Source: an uncultured Eubacteriales bacterium (lineage in GTDB: Bacteria > Bacillota > Clostridia > Peptostreptococcales > Anaerovoracaceae). From it: 26,217 nt of DNA. Below the pieces are notes generated by a model. The model worked only from the letters and a program-made list of their open reading frames with translations, did no database searches and was not told the origin of the DNA. The translations under genes and the position numbers were made by a program. Within the stretch, counting starts at the first letter, position 1; each line of letters begins with the position of its first letter. The stretch spans positions 1-26,217 of the forward strand of contig URWB01000015.1 in assembly GCA_900551415.1 (NCBI GenBank), written 5' to 3'. Below, in pieces: positions 8,033 through 14,668 of the stretch.

Positions 8033-8050
8033 TGTTGCACATACGCAACA
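8033..8050. promoter_or_regulatory. Perfect 18-bp palindrome TGTTGC-N6-GCAACA (third regulator-type box or RNA hairpin)
   Basis: TGTTGC-ACATAC-GCAACA lies between the BKACE stop and dctP. It has the same half-site and spacing as the two boxes upstream of the sigma54 promoter (9035-9071), but lies about 0.9 kb downstream of that promoter. I find no -24/-12 element between it and dctP. It may be an extra activator site or act as an RNA stem after the first gene. Confidence 0.45.
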
Positions 8051-8061
8051 TATCTTGGTGT

Positions 8062-8910
8062 CTATGCAATTCCTAAAATTTCTTTTGCTTCTTCTGGCGT
8101 CGCTGCTTTACGTCCGAATTCTTCGGCAACGCGTTTTGCTCTTGCAACAAATTGCTCATTTGATTTTGCAAGATCACCAGCATTGAAGTAAACATTGTCC
8201 TCCAAGCCAACACGAACATTTCCGCCGATTGCAAGGGTGGCAAGCAAGATTTCGTTTGCACCTTTTCCAATACCGAATGCGCTCCATGTACACTTTTCCG
8301 GTAGCTTGTTGACCAAATGCAACAGGTTGTCAGTAGTGGCGCCCATACCGCCAGCAGCCCCTAAGCATAATTGAAAATGCGTTGGGCTTTCCAAAATACC
8401 TTTCTTTATATAATACTCCGCTGTTGTAAGCATACCAACGTCAAAGAGTTCAACTTCTGGTTTAACCTTGGATGCAATCATTGCTTTTCCGCACTTTTCC
8501 AAAAACTCCGGTTCATTCATAAATACCACCTTATTGAGCCAGTTCATTGTGCCCGCATCGAAGGATGCCAATTCCGGTTTCAACACTTGGAAAGGCTTGA
8601 TTCTTTCTTCCCAGCTAAAGCCCTGTCCGCCGGAGGATGTCAGGTTCAAGAGCACCGGACATCCGGTCTTTTTGATCAAACCAACGGTCTTTTCAAAGAT
8701 GTCGAACCGCATGCTCGCATTGTCTTGTTCGTCTCTGACATGAATATGTACCACTGCCGCACCGGCCTCATAGCATCTGAGCGCGGATTCGCAAATTTCT
8801 TCCGGCTGCGTCGGCAAGTTCGGGTTGTCCTTTTTCGTAGTTACAGCACCCGTAAGCGATGCTGTGATAATGACTTTATCTTTACTGTTTAATCTTCGTG
8901 TTTCTAGCAT
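8062..8910 (-). CDS. Beta-keto acid cleavage enzyme (BKACE, DUF849; Kce-like)
   Basis: A 282-residue TIM-barrel enzyme with zinc ligands His55 and His57 (VVHIHVRD) and Glu237 (VRVGLEDN), plus Arg233 and Asp238 of the Kce active site. BKACEs condense a beta-keto acid with acetyl-CoA, giving acetoacetate and a new acyl-CoA. In Kce from lysine fermenters, Glu14 in the GAETT loop holds the substrate amino group. The matching loop here is GAVTT, with Val23, so 3-keto-5-aminohexanoate is an unlikely substrate. It is the first gene of the operon: its ATG (site GAGGTG) lies about 25 nt after the predicted start of the sigma54 promoter. Family is near certain; the substrate is unknown. Confidence 0.93.
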   Translation of the reverse strand: MLETRRLNSKDKVIITASLTGAVTTKKDNPNLPTQPEEICESALRCYEAGAAVVHIHVRDEQDNASMRFDIFEKTVGLIKKTGCPVLLNLTSSGGQGFSWEERIKPFQVLKPELASFDAGTMNWLNKVVFMNEPEFLEKCGKAMIASKVKPEVELFDVGMLTTAEYYIKKGILESPTHFQLCLGAAGGMGATTDNLLHLVNKLPEKCTWSAFGIGKGANEILLATLAIGGNVRVGLEDNVYFNAGDLAKSNEQFVARAKRVAEEFGRKAATPEEAKEILGIA

Positions 8911-8943
8911 ATTTTCACCTCGTTCATCTTTTGTCTTTTATAA

Positions 8944-8961
8944 TAGCAAAACCCGTGCCAA
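8944..8961 (-). promoter_or_regulatory. Sigma54 (-24/-12) promoter of the catabolic operon
   Basis: The minus strand reads TTGGCACGGGTTTTGCTA, an exact match to the consensus YTGGCACGnnnnTTGCW, with GG and GC ten bases apart. Transcription would start near 8934, about 25 nt before the BKACE ATG. The divergent neighbour is a sigma54-dependent activator and its presumed binding boxes lie about 75-110 bp upstream, the normal geometry for an enhancer-dependent promoter. Confidence 0.9.
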
Positions 8962-9034
8962 CATCTTGATCATCAAAAAAACGTGGATTTTACAAGTTTT
9001 CCATCGGTGTACTTCAAATTTTTCATTGCTCACA

Positions 9035-9052
9035 TGTTGCGTTTCAGAAACA
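9035..9052. promoter_or_regulatory. Upstream activator box 1
   Basis: TGTTGC-GTTTCA-GAAACA has one mismatch to the perfect palindrome at 8033-8050. Six-base half-sites with a six-base spacer match the layout of TyrR boxes (TGTAAA-N6-TTTACA), and the adjacent regulator has a TyrR-like C-terminal helix-turn-helix. Assignment to this regulator is inference from position and symmetry. Confidence 0.6.
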
Positions 9053-9053
9053 T

Positions 9054-9071
9054 CGTTGCAAAAATGCAATA
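9054..9071. promoter_or_regulatory. Upstream activator box 2
   Basis: CGTTGC-AAAAAT-GCAATA keeps the TTGC-N6-GCAA core. Its centre is 19 bp from box 1, about two helical turns, so both sites face the same side of the DNA. It ends just before the -35 of the regulator's own promoter, so autoregulation is possible. Confidence 0.55.
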
Positions 9072-9076
9072 ATTTC

Positions 9077-9105
9077 TTTACGGTTTTGAGAAAATATGCT
9101 ATAGT
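9077..9105 (+). promoter_or_regulatory. SigmaA-like promoter of the sigma54 activator gene
   Basis: TTTACG, a 17-bp spacer and TATAGT (four and five of six consensus bases) lie 65 bp before the activator ATG. An imperfect box, TTTTGC-N5-GCAACA at 9137-9153, lies in the leader just upstream of the ribosome site and may add autoregulation. Confidence 0.55.
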
Positions 9106-9170
9106 ACAATTGAATATAGATCATGTTAGCATAATATTTTGCGAACTGCAACAAAAGAGGGGACTCTACC

Positions 9171-10712
9171 ATGAAACAATCCATTACCATCAGCAATATT
9201 TTAAATCACATCAATCAAGCATTACAAAATCGAGATTATCAAAATCCGGAAGCGATGGAAGCGCTTTGTCGAAATATGATGTTTGATTTGACATCACTTT
9301 TAAATGATGATATCGACTTCAAAGCAGTTGTCGACGCCTTGGATGACAGTATTTTAATTACTGACAGTGAGAGCCGCGTCATATATGTTAATCCAAATTA
9401 TAAAAACAACACTGGCATTCAACCGGATCAGATCTTAGGAAAAAAGGTAAGCGATATTGTAAAAGAAGGACGGTTATTTACCGGCGGGGCTGTTCTTGAT
9501 GTATTAAAAAGTGGGAAAAAAGCGTTTCGACTTTCAACCGTCAACGTAAAAAATCCACCGGAGACAGGGTACGTGATCGGTGTCCCGCTTTTGACTCCTG
9601 CCGGAAATGTAAAGCAGGTCGTTGCAAGCAGCCGCCCCATTTTCTCTCTGCAGGCTCTACAAGAGGACTTCGGGAAGTTCCTGCAAGAAGCAAATGCCCT
9701 GAAATCAAAAGAAGATAATACCAGAATTTTTTCTGACGCAGATTCGGCCCTGATGAATTCCAGTCGTTTGATTGGCAGATCGGATGCTTTGAAAGCAATT
9801 TGGCATACGCTCGAAAAGGTTGCTCCATCCAATGGCACCATCCTAATAACCGGCGAGTCAGGCGTCGGCAAAGAAATTGTCGCAGATGAAATTTATCGCA
9901 TGAGTTCGCGCAGTCAAAAGCCTTTTATCAAAGTAAATTGTGCTTCGATTCCTTTAACGCTCCTTGAATCTGAGCTTTTCGGCTATGAAAAAGGCGCCTT
10001 TTCCGGTGCAAACATCAATGGCAAGCAAGGTCTGTTTGAACTTGCAAACGGAGGTACGCTTCTACTGGATGAGATTGGGGACATGCCAATCGACTTGCAG
10101 GCAAAATTGCTTCGTGCTATTCAAAATAAAGAGATTACTCGTGTCGGTGGCACAAAAAAAATTAACCTTGACATTCGTTTCATTGCTGCAACAAACAGCA
10201 ACCTAAGAGAAAAAATACGAGAAGGTCAATTTCGTCAGGATCTATTTTACAGATTAAACGTCATCCCGATTTCCATCCCTCCGCTTCGAGAAAGGAAAGA
10301 AGACATTCAACCGCTATGTAAGCATTTTATAGAGTATTATGGAAAGGAGCGAGGACACCAATTGATGCTCACGCCAAGCAACTATAAAATCCTCGAATCA
10401 CATGACTGGCCAGGTAATGTCAGAGAACTGGAGAATGTAATCGAATATCTGACAATTTGTTCTTCTCCATCGGGTTCTATCGATGATTCTGTCATCTACG
10501 GTATTATGGATATAAGGCAGGAAGATTCCTATTCTTTCGGCAATATCCGCTCTCTGGAAGATGCTGTTGCAGCGTATGAACGCCAGCTGATTGAGTCCGT
10601 TTTACAGTCATCGCGTTCTCTGCGGGAAGCGGGGACCAAGCTCGGAATCAATGCATCAACCGTTTCGAGAAAGATCAAGCAGTACGGTATTGATTACCCG
10701 CATGCGCGGTAA
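9171..10712 (+). CDS. PAS-domain sigma54-dependent transcriptional activator
   Basis: A 513-residue enhancer-binding protein. Residues about 1-45 form a helical lead-in, and about 48-160 are a PAS sensor (DALDDSILITDSESRVIYVNPNYKN...). The AAA+ domain (about 200-435) has Walker A GESGVGKE, a sigma54-contact loop GAFSGA (Thr to Ser against GAFTGA), Walker B LLLDEIGDMP and an arginine-finger region RQDLFYRL. The C-terminal helix-turn-helix (SLREAGTKLGINASTVSRKIKQYGI, about residues 483-507) is TyrR-like. It would sense a small ligand through PAS and open the divergent promoter at 8944-8961. The ATG follows AAAGAGGGGA. The pairing with the catabolic operon is inferred from divergence, the perfect sigma54 promoter and the palindromic boxes between them. 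Confidence 0.93.
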   Translation: MKQSITISNILNHINQALQNRDYQNPEAMEALCRNMMFDLTSLLNDDIDFKAVVDALDDSILITDSESRVIYVNPNYKNNTGIQPDQILGKKVSDIVKEGRLFTGGAVLDVLKSGKKAFRLSTVNVKNPPETGYVIGVPLLTPAGNVKQVVASSRPIFSLQALQEDFGKFLQEANALKSKEDNTRIFSDADSALMNSSRLIGRSDALKAIWHTLEKVAPSNGTILITGESGVGKEIVADEIYRMSSRSQKPFIKVNCASIPLTLLESELFGYEKGAFSGANINGKQGLFELANGGTLLLDEIGDMPIDLQAKLLRAIQNKEITRVGGTKKINLDIRFIAATNSNLREKIREGQFRQDLFYRLNVIPISIPPLRERKEDIQPLCKHFIEYYGKERGHQLMLTPSNYKILESHDWPGNVRELENVIEYLTICSSPSGSIDDSVIYGIMDIRQEDSYSFGNIRSLEDAVAAYERQLIESVLQSSRSLREAGTKLGINASTVSRKIKQYGIDYPHAR

Positions 10713-10766
10713 TCTCTCTGTTACGTATACCGCAGCTGCGTTTACGATGTGATGCCAGAAACAGCA

Positions 10767-10818
10767 AAGGGGCTGTCGCACAGTTGATTGATGCAATCGA
10801 CTAGAACGGCAACCCCTT
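10767..10818 (+). terminator. Compound hairpin, probable terminator of the activator gene
   Basis: An outer stem of about 10-12 bp (AAGGGGCTGTCG against CGGCAACCCCTT, one mismatch and one G-U) encloses a second, nearly perfect 9-bp stem, AGTTGATTG/CAATCGACT. The downstream sequence is pyrimidine-rich (CCTTATTCTCTT) rather than a clean U-run. Position 55 bp after the stop codon supports a terminator role. Confidence 0.6.
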
Positions 10819-10848
10819 CCTTATTCTCTTATTTCATGAAACATTACA

Positions 10849-11031
10849 TTACATTTCACTTTCCAATATTTTTTCCAAATCACTTTTTATAAGTGGGAAA
10901 TCTTGCTTCACCGTGTAAAAAACATCTTCCATTCAAAGAGTTTGATAGCGGTGTGCTGTAATATCTCGAATCCCTGCGAGTTCCTTCCAAGGGATCTGTC
11001 TATCATTTATGCGTGCCTGATCACTTCGTCT
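10849..11031 (-). pseudogene. HepT-like (DUF86) toxin C-terminal remnant with in-frame stop
   Basis: The minus strand from 10998 reads QIPWKELAGIRDITAHRYQTL, then TGA (10933-10935), then MEDVFYTVKQDFPLIKSDLE...ESEM and a stop at 10849-10851, all in one frame. The pattern IPWKE-AG-RD..AH.Y is the HepT/DUF86 signature, including the RNase/toxin motif R-x4-H-x-Y (10945-10968). The open frame continues upstream to about 11031, where it meets TAG. HepT proteins are about 110-140 residues, so half or more is gone, and no MntA nucleotidyltransferase partner remains. It sits directly after the alarmone synthetase on the same strand. Similarity was judged by eye. Confidence 0.65.
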
Positions 11032-11047
11032 CTATGCTGCATAAATT

Positions 11048-11668
11048 TCAATCCATCTTATTCAAATCATCAAAGATCTTCTGCATCCTGCGGTCGAGGG
11101 TCGCGCTGACCTCTGCGCAGGCCTTGAGCTCGATGTCAATGCGGGAGGAGATATCCTTGTTCTGCTTATACCGCAGCTGATGCTCCAGGCTGGCCCAAAA
11201 ATCCATCGCCACCGTACGTAGCTGCACCTCCACAAAAACCTCCTCACAGCCATCCAAAAAATATACCGGTACCGCGATCACCAGATGCAGGCTGCGGTAG
11301 CCGTTCGTCTTGGGATTCTTTATGTAATCTTTTTCGGTCAGCAGCCGGACGTCACTCTGTGAAGTCAGCATATCCGCGACCGCGTACACATCATCGATAA
11401 AATTGCAGACCACGCGAATTCCCGCGATGTCAAAAAGATTTTCCTTGGCAGACGCGATGCTGATCTCCTTGTCCAGCCGCATGAGTTTTTCCTCGATACT
11501 CTCCGTTGTCTTCAATCTGCTCTCTATATGATGAATCGGGTTGTAATCGTGACGTACCGCGAAATCTTCACTCAAAATCTCAATCTTGGTTCTGACTTCC
11601 TTGATGGCGGCTCGATAAGCATGTCTGAATGCCTCAAAACCCTCCTGATCCTGCAGCTGCAAATTCAT
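11048..11668 (-). CDS. Small alarmone synthetase (RelP/RelQ-type, RelA/SpoT domain)
   Basis: A 206-residue protein with a RelA/SpoT nucleotidyltransferase domain and no HD hydrolase or C-terminal regulatory domains. Landmarks are the RLKTTESI segment (about residue 51), DIAGIRV from Asp80, NGYRSLH (about 122-128) and EVQLRT (about 147-152) followed by LEHQLRYK with Glu162. It transfers pyrophosphate from ATP to GTP or GDP to give (p)ppGpp, in the cytoplasm. Length fits RelQ/RelP (about 210). The ATG follows GGGAGGG with nine bases of spacing. It is divergent from the aldo/keto reductase gene, and their -10 elements overlap in an inverted repeat (11729-11746). A HepT remnant follows it. Confidence 0.9.
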   Translation of the reverse strand: MNLQLQDQEGFEAFRHAYRAAIKEVRTKIEILSEDFAVRHDYNPIHHIESRLKTTESIEEKLMRLDKEISIASAKENLFDIAGIRVVCNFIDDVYAVADMLTSQSDVRLLTEKDYIKNPKTNGYRSLHLVIAVPVYFLDGCEEVFVEVQLRTVAMDFWASLEHQLRYKQNKDISSRIDIELKACAEVSATLDRRMQKIFDDLNKMD

Positions 11669-11716
11669 GGCAAAAAGCCCTCCCTTTCCAAAACCTGCGA
11701 AGTTCTTGATATTTTA

Positions 11717-11746
11717 TTGACATAGACTATTATACTCTACTATAAT
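11717..11746 (+). promoter_or_regulatory. SigmaA promoter of the aldo/keto reductase gene, overlapping a divergent -10
   Basis: TTGACA, an 18-bp spacer and TATAAT are both perfect hexamers, and the start would be about 25 nt before the ATG at 11778. On the other strand ATTATA at 11729-11734 is a perfect -10 (TATAAT) for the alarmone synthetase, with only a weak -35 (TTTCTT). The two -10 elements form ATTATA-N6-TATAAT, so only one polymerase can bind at a time. Confidence 0.75.
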
Positions 11747-11777
11747 CTAAAAAGAAAGGCTTTCAGGTGAAGAAATC

Positions 11778-12827
11778 ATGAAGAAGTGTTTTTTAACAGA
11801 AGCCAGGCCCCAGACACGCATGCTCGGACAGACCGGTCTTGCGGTCAGCTGCGTCGGCATCGGCGCGCTGCCTATCGGTCCCGGACAGCTGAATCTTCCG
11901 CTTGAAGAAGGTTCGGCAGTCATTTGCGACGCCCTGCGGCGCGGTATCAGCTTCATCGATACAGCGCAATACTATCGAACCTACCCCTATATCCGGCACG
12001 CGCTGGAGGTTATGGGCTTTGTGACCGAAGAAAACATTTGCGGCGCGGCTACTCTGTCTTCCGGGAAAAATCCACACGACGCGGACCTTCCGGTCATCAG
12101 TTCCAAGTCTCTTGCATCGTCTTATGACGATATGATGGCAGCCATCGAGGAATGTCGGGACGCACTGGGTCTAAAAACCATCGACATCTTCCTGATGCAT
12201 GAGGTGCGAAGCGGACAATTCGCGGCGCGCGCCGGCGCATGGCAGGCGCTGCAGGACGCCAAGCGCGCGGGGTTGGTGCGCGCCATCGGCATCTCCACGC
12301 ATCATGTTGACGTGGCGCGCGCGATGGCAGACGTCTCTGCCTGTGATGTGGTTTTCGCGCTGCTCAATTACCGCGGTATGGGGATTCGCTGCGGGCAGGA
12401 AGCCGGTACGAAAGAGGATATGGTTGCCGCCCTCACAGTCTGCAAGGCGGCCGGCAAAGGTATCTATACCATGAAAGTGCTCGGCGGCGGCAATCTGACC
12501 GCCGATTACCAAAAAGCGCTCGACTATGTGTTTTCACAGGACTGTGTAGACGCCGTCATGCTCGGCTTCACCAATACATCGGAAATTGACGATATGATGC
12601 GTTATTTGTCCGGAAAGATGGAATCTTCGTACAATCCGGATGTTTCCCGTAAAAAAATGTACGTCAACCAGGAGGATTGCGAAGGCTGCGGTACCTGCCT
12701 CAAAATCTGTGCCGCAGGCGCTGTGCATTACAACAAAAATGGACTGGCCGAAATCGACCAATCCAAATGTCTGACCTGCGGATACTGCGCCCAGGGCTGC
12801 CCGGTGCGCGCCATCATCATGTACTAA
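11778..12827 (+). CDS. Aldo/keto reductase with C-terminal 2x[4Fe-4S] ferredoxin domain
   Basis: A 349-residue fusion. Residues about 13-285 form an aldo/keto reductase barrel with the catalytic set Asp61, Tyr66, Lys110 and His141 (DTAQYY, LMHE). Residues about 295-349 carry two complete cluster motifs, CEGCGTCLKIC and CLTCGYCAQGC (C-x2-C-x2-C-x3-C). This is the COG1453-type architecture common in anaerobes, where electrons may pass between clusters and a carbonyl substrate; the natural substrate of most members is unknown. It is single-gene, with its own perfect promoter and a convergent terminator downstream. The ATG follows AGGTGA. Confidence 0.9.
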   Translation: MKKCFLTEARPQTRMLGQTGLAVSCVGIGALPIGPGQLNLPLEEGSAVICDALRRGISFIDTAQYYRTYPYIRHALEVMGFVTEENICGAATLSSGKNPHDADLPVISSKSLASSYDDMMAAIEECRDALGLKTIDIFLMHEVRSGQFAARAGAWQALQDAKRAGLVRAIGISTHHVDVARAMADVSACDVVFALLNYRGMGIRCGQEAGTKEDMVAALTVCKAAGKGIYTMKVLGGGNLTADYQKALDYVFSQDCVDAVMLGFTNTSEIDDMMRYLSGKMESSYNPDVSRKKMYVNQEDCEGCGTCLKICAAGAVHYNKNGLAEIDQSKCLTCGYCAQGCPVRAIIMY

Positions 12828-12863
12828 CGCACGCGCATACATGGAAATTTCCTTACAAGTTCC

Positions 12864-12891
12864 GCGCCGCCCCGCATCCTTGCCGCGGCGC
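12864..12891. terminator. Bidirectional terminator between convergent genes
   Basis: GCGCCGC and GCGGCGC form a 7-bp GC stem around 14 nt, midway between the stop codons at 12827 and 12907. A second small palindrome, AGCCGGCT followed by TTT, comes next on the plus strand. U-tracts are short, so efficiency is uncertain. Confidence 0.5.
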
Positions 12892-12906
12892 TTCAGCCGG
12901 CTTTTC

Positions 12907-13446
12907 TCAGCGCCGCACCTTGACGTGCATGCTTTCCATGACCTTGAGTGCCGCCTCATCCAGCGCATCATCATTGCTCGCCACGCAGGCGGCGTCGATC
13001 AGAATCGGCACCTCCGGCATCGCGGCCTTGGTGATGACCATGTTGGAGATCACGCAGATGTTGGTGACAACCCCTGCGAGCTCCACGCCTTCATATTCGC
13101 AGCCGCGGTTTCTGAGATAATCCGCCAGTTCCAGCGAGCCGAAAGTCGGCTTGGAGAAAACCAGATCTTCTTCCTGCTTCAACGCGCGGATCTTGCCGTA
13201 CAGCGGCCAGCCGTCTGTATTCCGGATGCAGTGCGCGATCGGCAGATTCTGTCCCTCTTGTGTTTCCAAATAGTTCTTCTCATGGGTATCCATCGTGAAG
13301 ATAATTTGACCTTCCTCACCCAGAGCGCGATACGCCGCGATCTTCGCCGCAAGCGCGTCCTCGATGGCGACCGCCTGCGGACAGCCTAAACTGCCCGATA
13401 CGAAATCATTCTGATAATCCACCACGATCAAAAGTTTCTTTTTCAT
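12907..13446 (-). CDS. Cysteine hydrolase, isochorismatase/nicotinamidase fold
   Basis: A 179-residue protein with the catalytic triad Asp10 (VDYQNDF), Lys99 (FSKPTFGS) and Cys131 (GVVTNICV). Asp53, His55 (MDTH) and His72 (IAHC) match the metal-binding set of nicotinamidases. I chose the ATG at 13446, which follows AGAGGAATGTAAGC; the frame is open to 13509 but without a ribosome site. Nicotinamide deamidation is a reasonable guess, but many cytoplasmic amidases share this fold and no NAD gene is nearby. It converges on the aldo/keto reductase gene. A degenerate copy of its last codons lies at 13558-13614. Confidence 0.87.
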   Translation of the reverse strand: MKKKLLIVVDYQNDFVSGSLGCPQAVAIEDALAAKIAAYRALGEEGQIIFTMDTHEKNYLETQEGQNLPIAHCIRNTDGWPLYGKIRALKQEEDLVFSKPTFGSLELADYLRNRGCEYEGVELAGVVTNICVISNMVITKAAMPEVPILIDAACVASNDDALDEAALKVMESMHVKVRR

Positions 13447-13775
13447 GCTTACATTCCTCTTTCTTCTTTTTTGCGCGGCTTTCCTTGCAGCCGCTCGTCT
13501 TTTCATCACCGCGCCACGTGGCGCGTTACCATTGCTCGCCGCGCAGGTCAGATCTCTTCAGCACCGCACTTTGCACTGCATGTTTTCTATGACTTTTATC
13601 GCCGTCTGTCGCGCGGAAGGGAATCATTCCACGCTTTTTTCCTTCCTTCTTCCGCTTCCGCCTGCAAAGCGCTCCCTCGCTGCACGGCACACTGTCTTGG
13701 TTCTTCGCCGCGTGGCGAGCCCGTTTGTATGCCTGCGTACCGGCATTTGGCACCGCTCCGGTCTCGCAACATGTC
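13447..13775. other. Non-coding gap with a 16-bp palindrome and degenerate gene copy
   Basis: About 330 bp without a convincing gene. It contains the perfect palindrome CGCGCCACGTGGCGCG (13510-13525), a 17-bp stretch at 13531-13547 almost identical to 12973-12989 inside the hydrolase gene, and the hydrolase 3'-end remnant at 13558-13614. A 104-codon open frame here has an arbitrary, Arg/Lys-rich composition and no ribosome site, so I do not call it. Confidence 0.6.
13558..13614 (-). pseudogene. Remnant of a second cysteine hydrolase 3' end
   Basis: The minus strand reads ARQTAIKVIENMQCKVRC and a stop. The intact gene ends EAALKVMESMHVKVRR and a stop. At DNA level the last 40 bases match at about 31 positions by my hand alignment. 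The copy cannot be followed far upstream. A tandem duplication that decayed, or a recombination scar, would explain it. Homology over so short a stretch is likely but not proven. Confidence 0.45.
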
Positions 13776-14465
13776 TTACCGCTTCCAGAAGCTCTTTTTT
13801 GGCTCCGGTTCGCGCGTATCGCGGAATTCCTCCGGCACAACGCCGCTCTTTACTGCCTCGATGAGCGCCGTCGTGCGCGTGCGATCGATCAGATCGCAGC
13901 CGGTTTCAAAATAGCGCAGCACCTGCATATCCTCCGCGGCGGCTTGCGCTTCCGGCTTGTCCAGAAACATCTTCGTCGCGACCTTGATAATCGCCTTGTC
14001 AACGCCTGCCAGCTTCGCCGGATCAAAGGCACCCGGCAGGAAAAAGCAAGGCAGTTCTCTGAGCCAATTCTTGTCGAAATTGATGTCACGCAGCTGCAGG
14101 CGGTTTTCCTCGCTGTCAAGGCTGATGCCGACCGCAAAAATATAGTATTGCCTGTCGAAAGCGCCGATTTCCGCCGCCTCTGCCTCCGAAATCGTGCCTC
14201 GCTTCGCCATCTGCCGCAGCTTCAGGTCGCCCTTGATCCACTTGGTGAACTGCTCCAAGCCGCGAATACCGCCTGCCTGCACGCCGCCGCCGTAGATGAC
14301 CGTATCATAGCCCTGCAACTCCTTTTTTGAAAACTTGTCCAGTGGGACCGCGCAGCAGCCGAGCGCTTCGGCAATCCATTGCGCGTAGGTCTCTGCCGCG
14401 CCGTATTTACTCGTATACAGCACGATCGTGCGCTGCGGACCCACTTTTTTATCATTTTGCATCAT
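13776..14465 (-). CDS. Flavodoxin-fold protein (flavodoxin_5/HemG-like)
   Basis: A 229-residue protein starting IVLYTSKYGAAETYAQWIAE, the flavodoxin phosphate-binding loop (T/S-x-T/Y-G-x-A/T-x), followed by YDTVIYGGGVQAGGI, the usual second FMN-contact region. Length and the long C-terminal half (about residues 140-229, ending in a charged tail) resemble PF12724 proteins such as HemG-like or class-III flavodoxins, which carry electrons to an unknown partner. The ATG is doubled (14465 or 14462) and the ribosome site is weak. No haem genes are nearby, so I do not assign protoporphyrinogen oxidase. Confidence 0.75.
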   Translation of the reverse strand: MMQNDKKVGPQRTIVLYTSKYGAAETYAQWIAEALGCCAVPLDKFSKKELQGYDTVIYGGGVQAGGIRGLEQFTKWIKGDLKLRQMAKRGTISEAEAAEIGAFDRQYYIFAVGISLDSEENRLQLRDINFDKNWLRELPCFFLPGAFDPAKLAGVDKAIIKVATKMFLDKPEAQAAAEDMQVLRYFETGCDLIDRTRTTALIEAVKSGVVPEEFRDTREPEPKKSFWKR

Positions 14466-14589
14466 ATCTTATGTTATTCTTCCTCTCCGCTCTTCTTTTA
14501 CCCTATCGGTACGTTCTCTTGTCCAAGCCAGTCTCGATTTCTGTGCCTTGTCACTTTCTCTCGCCGCAGAACCACTGCACCTCGTCCTT

Positions 14590-14608
14590 CTGCCTCGCGC
14601 AGAGGCAG
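14590..14608. other. Hairpin in the dnaE 3' flank
   Basis: CTGCCTC-GCGCA-GAGGCAG is a perfect 7-bp stem, 61 bp after the dnaE stop on the minus strand. No U-run follows in either direction, so it is at best a weak terminator. The rest of 14466-14668 shows nothing recognisable. Confidence 0.35.
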
Positions 14609-14668
14609 CTATGCTCTCCGCGAATGCACAACGTCCGATGCCGCGGCAGTAAGCGTGTTGGCTCGCGG

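Larger units (their letters stand above)
10713..11047. other. Non-coding gap: terminator and HepT remnant
   Basis: This gap separates the activator gene from the alarmone synthetase gene, which converge. It holds the compound hairpin at 10767-10818 and a decayed HepT fragment at 10849-11031. Nothing else is recognisable. Confidence 0.7.

Noticed and set aside
13526..13840. 104-codon minus-strand frame between hydrolase and flavodoxin genes
   Set aside because: Arg/Lys-rich random composition, overlaps the flavodoxin 3' end, and the recognisable hydrolase remnant lies in a different frame.
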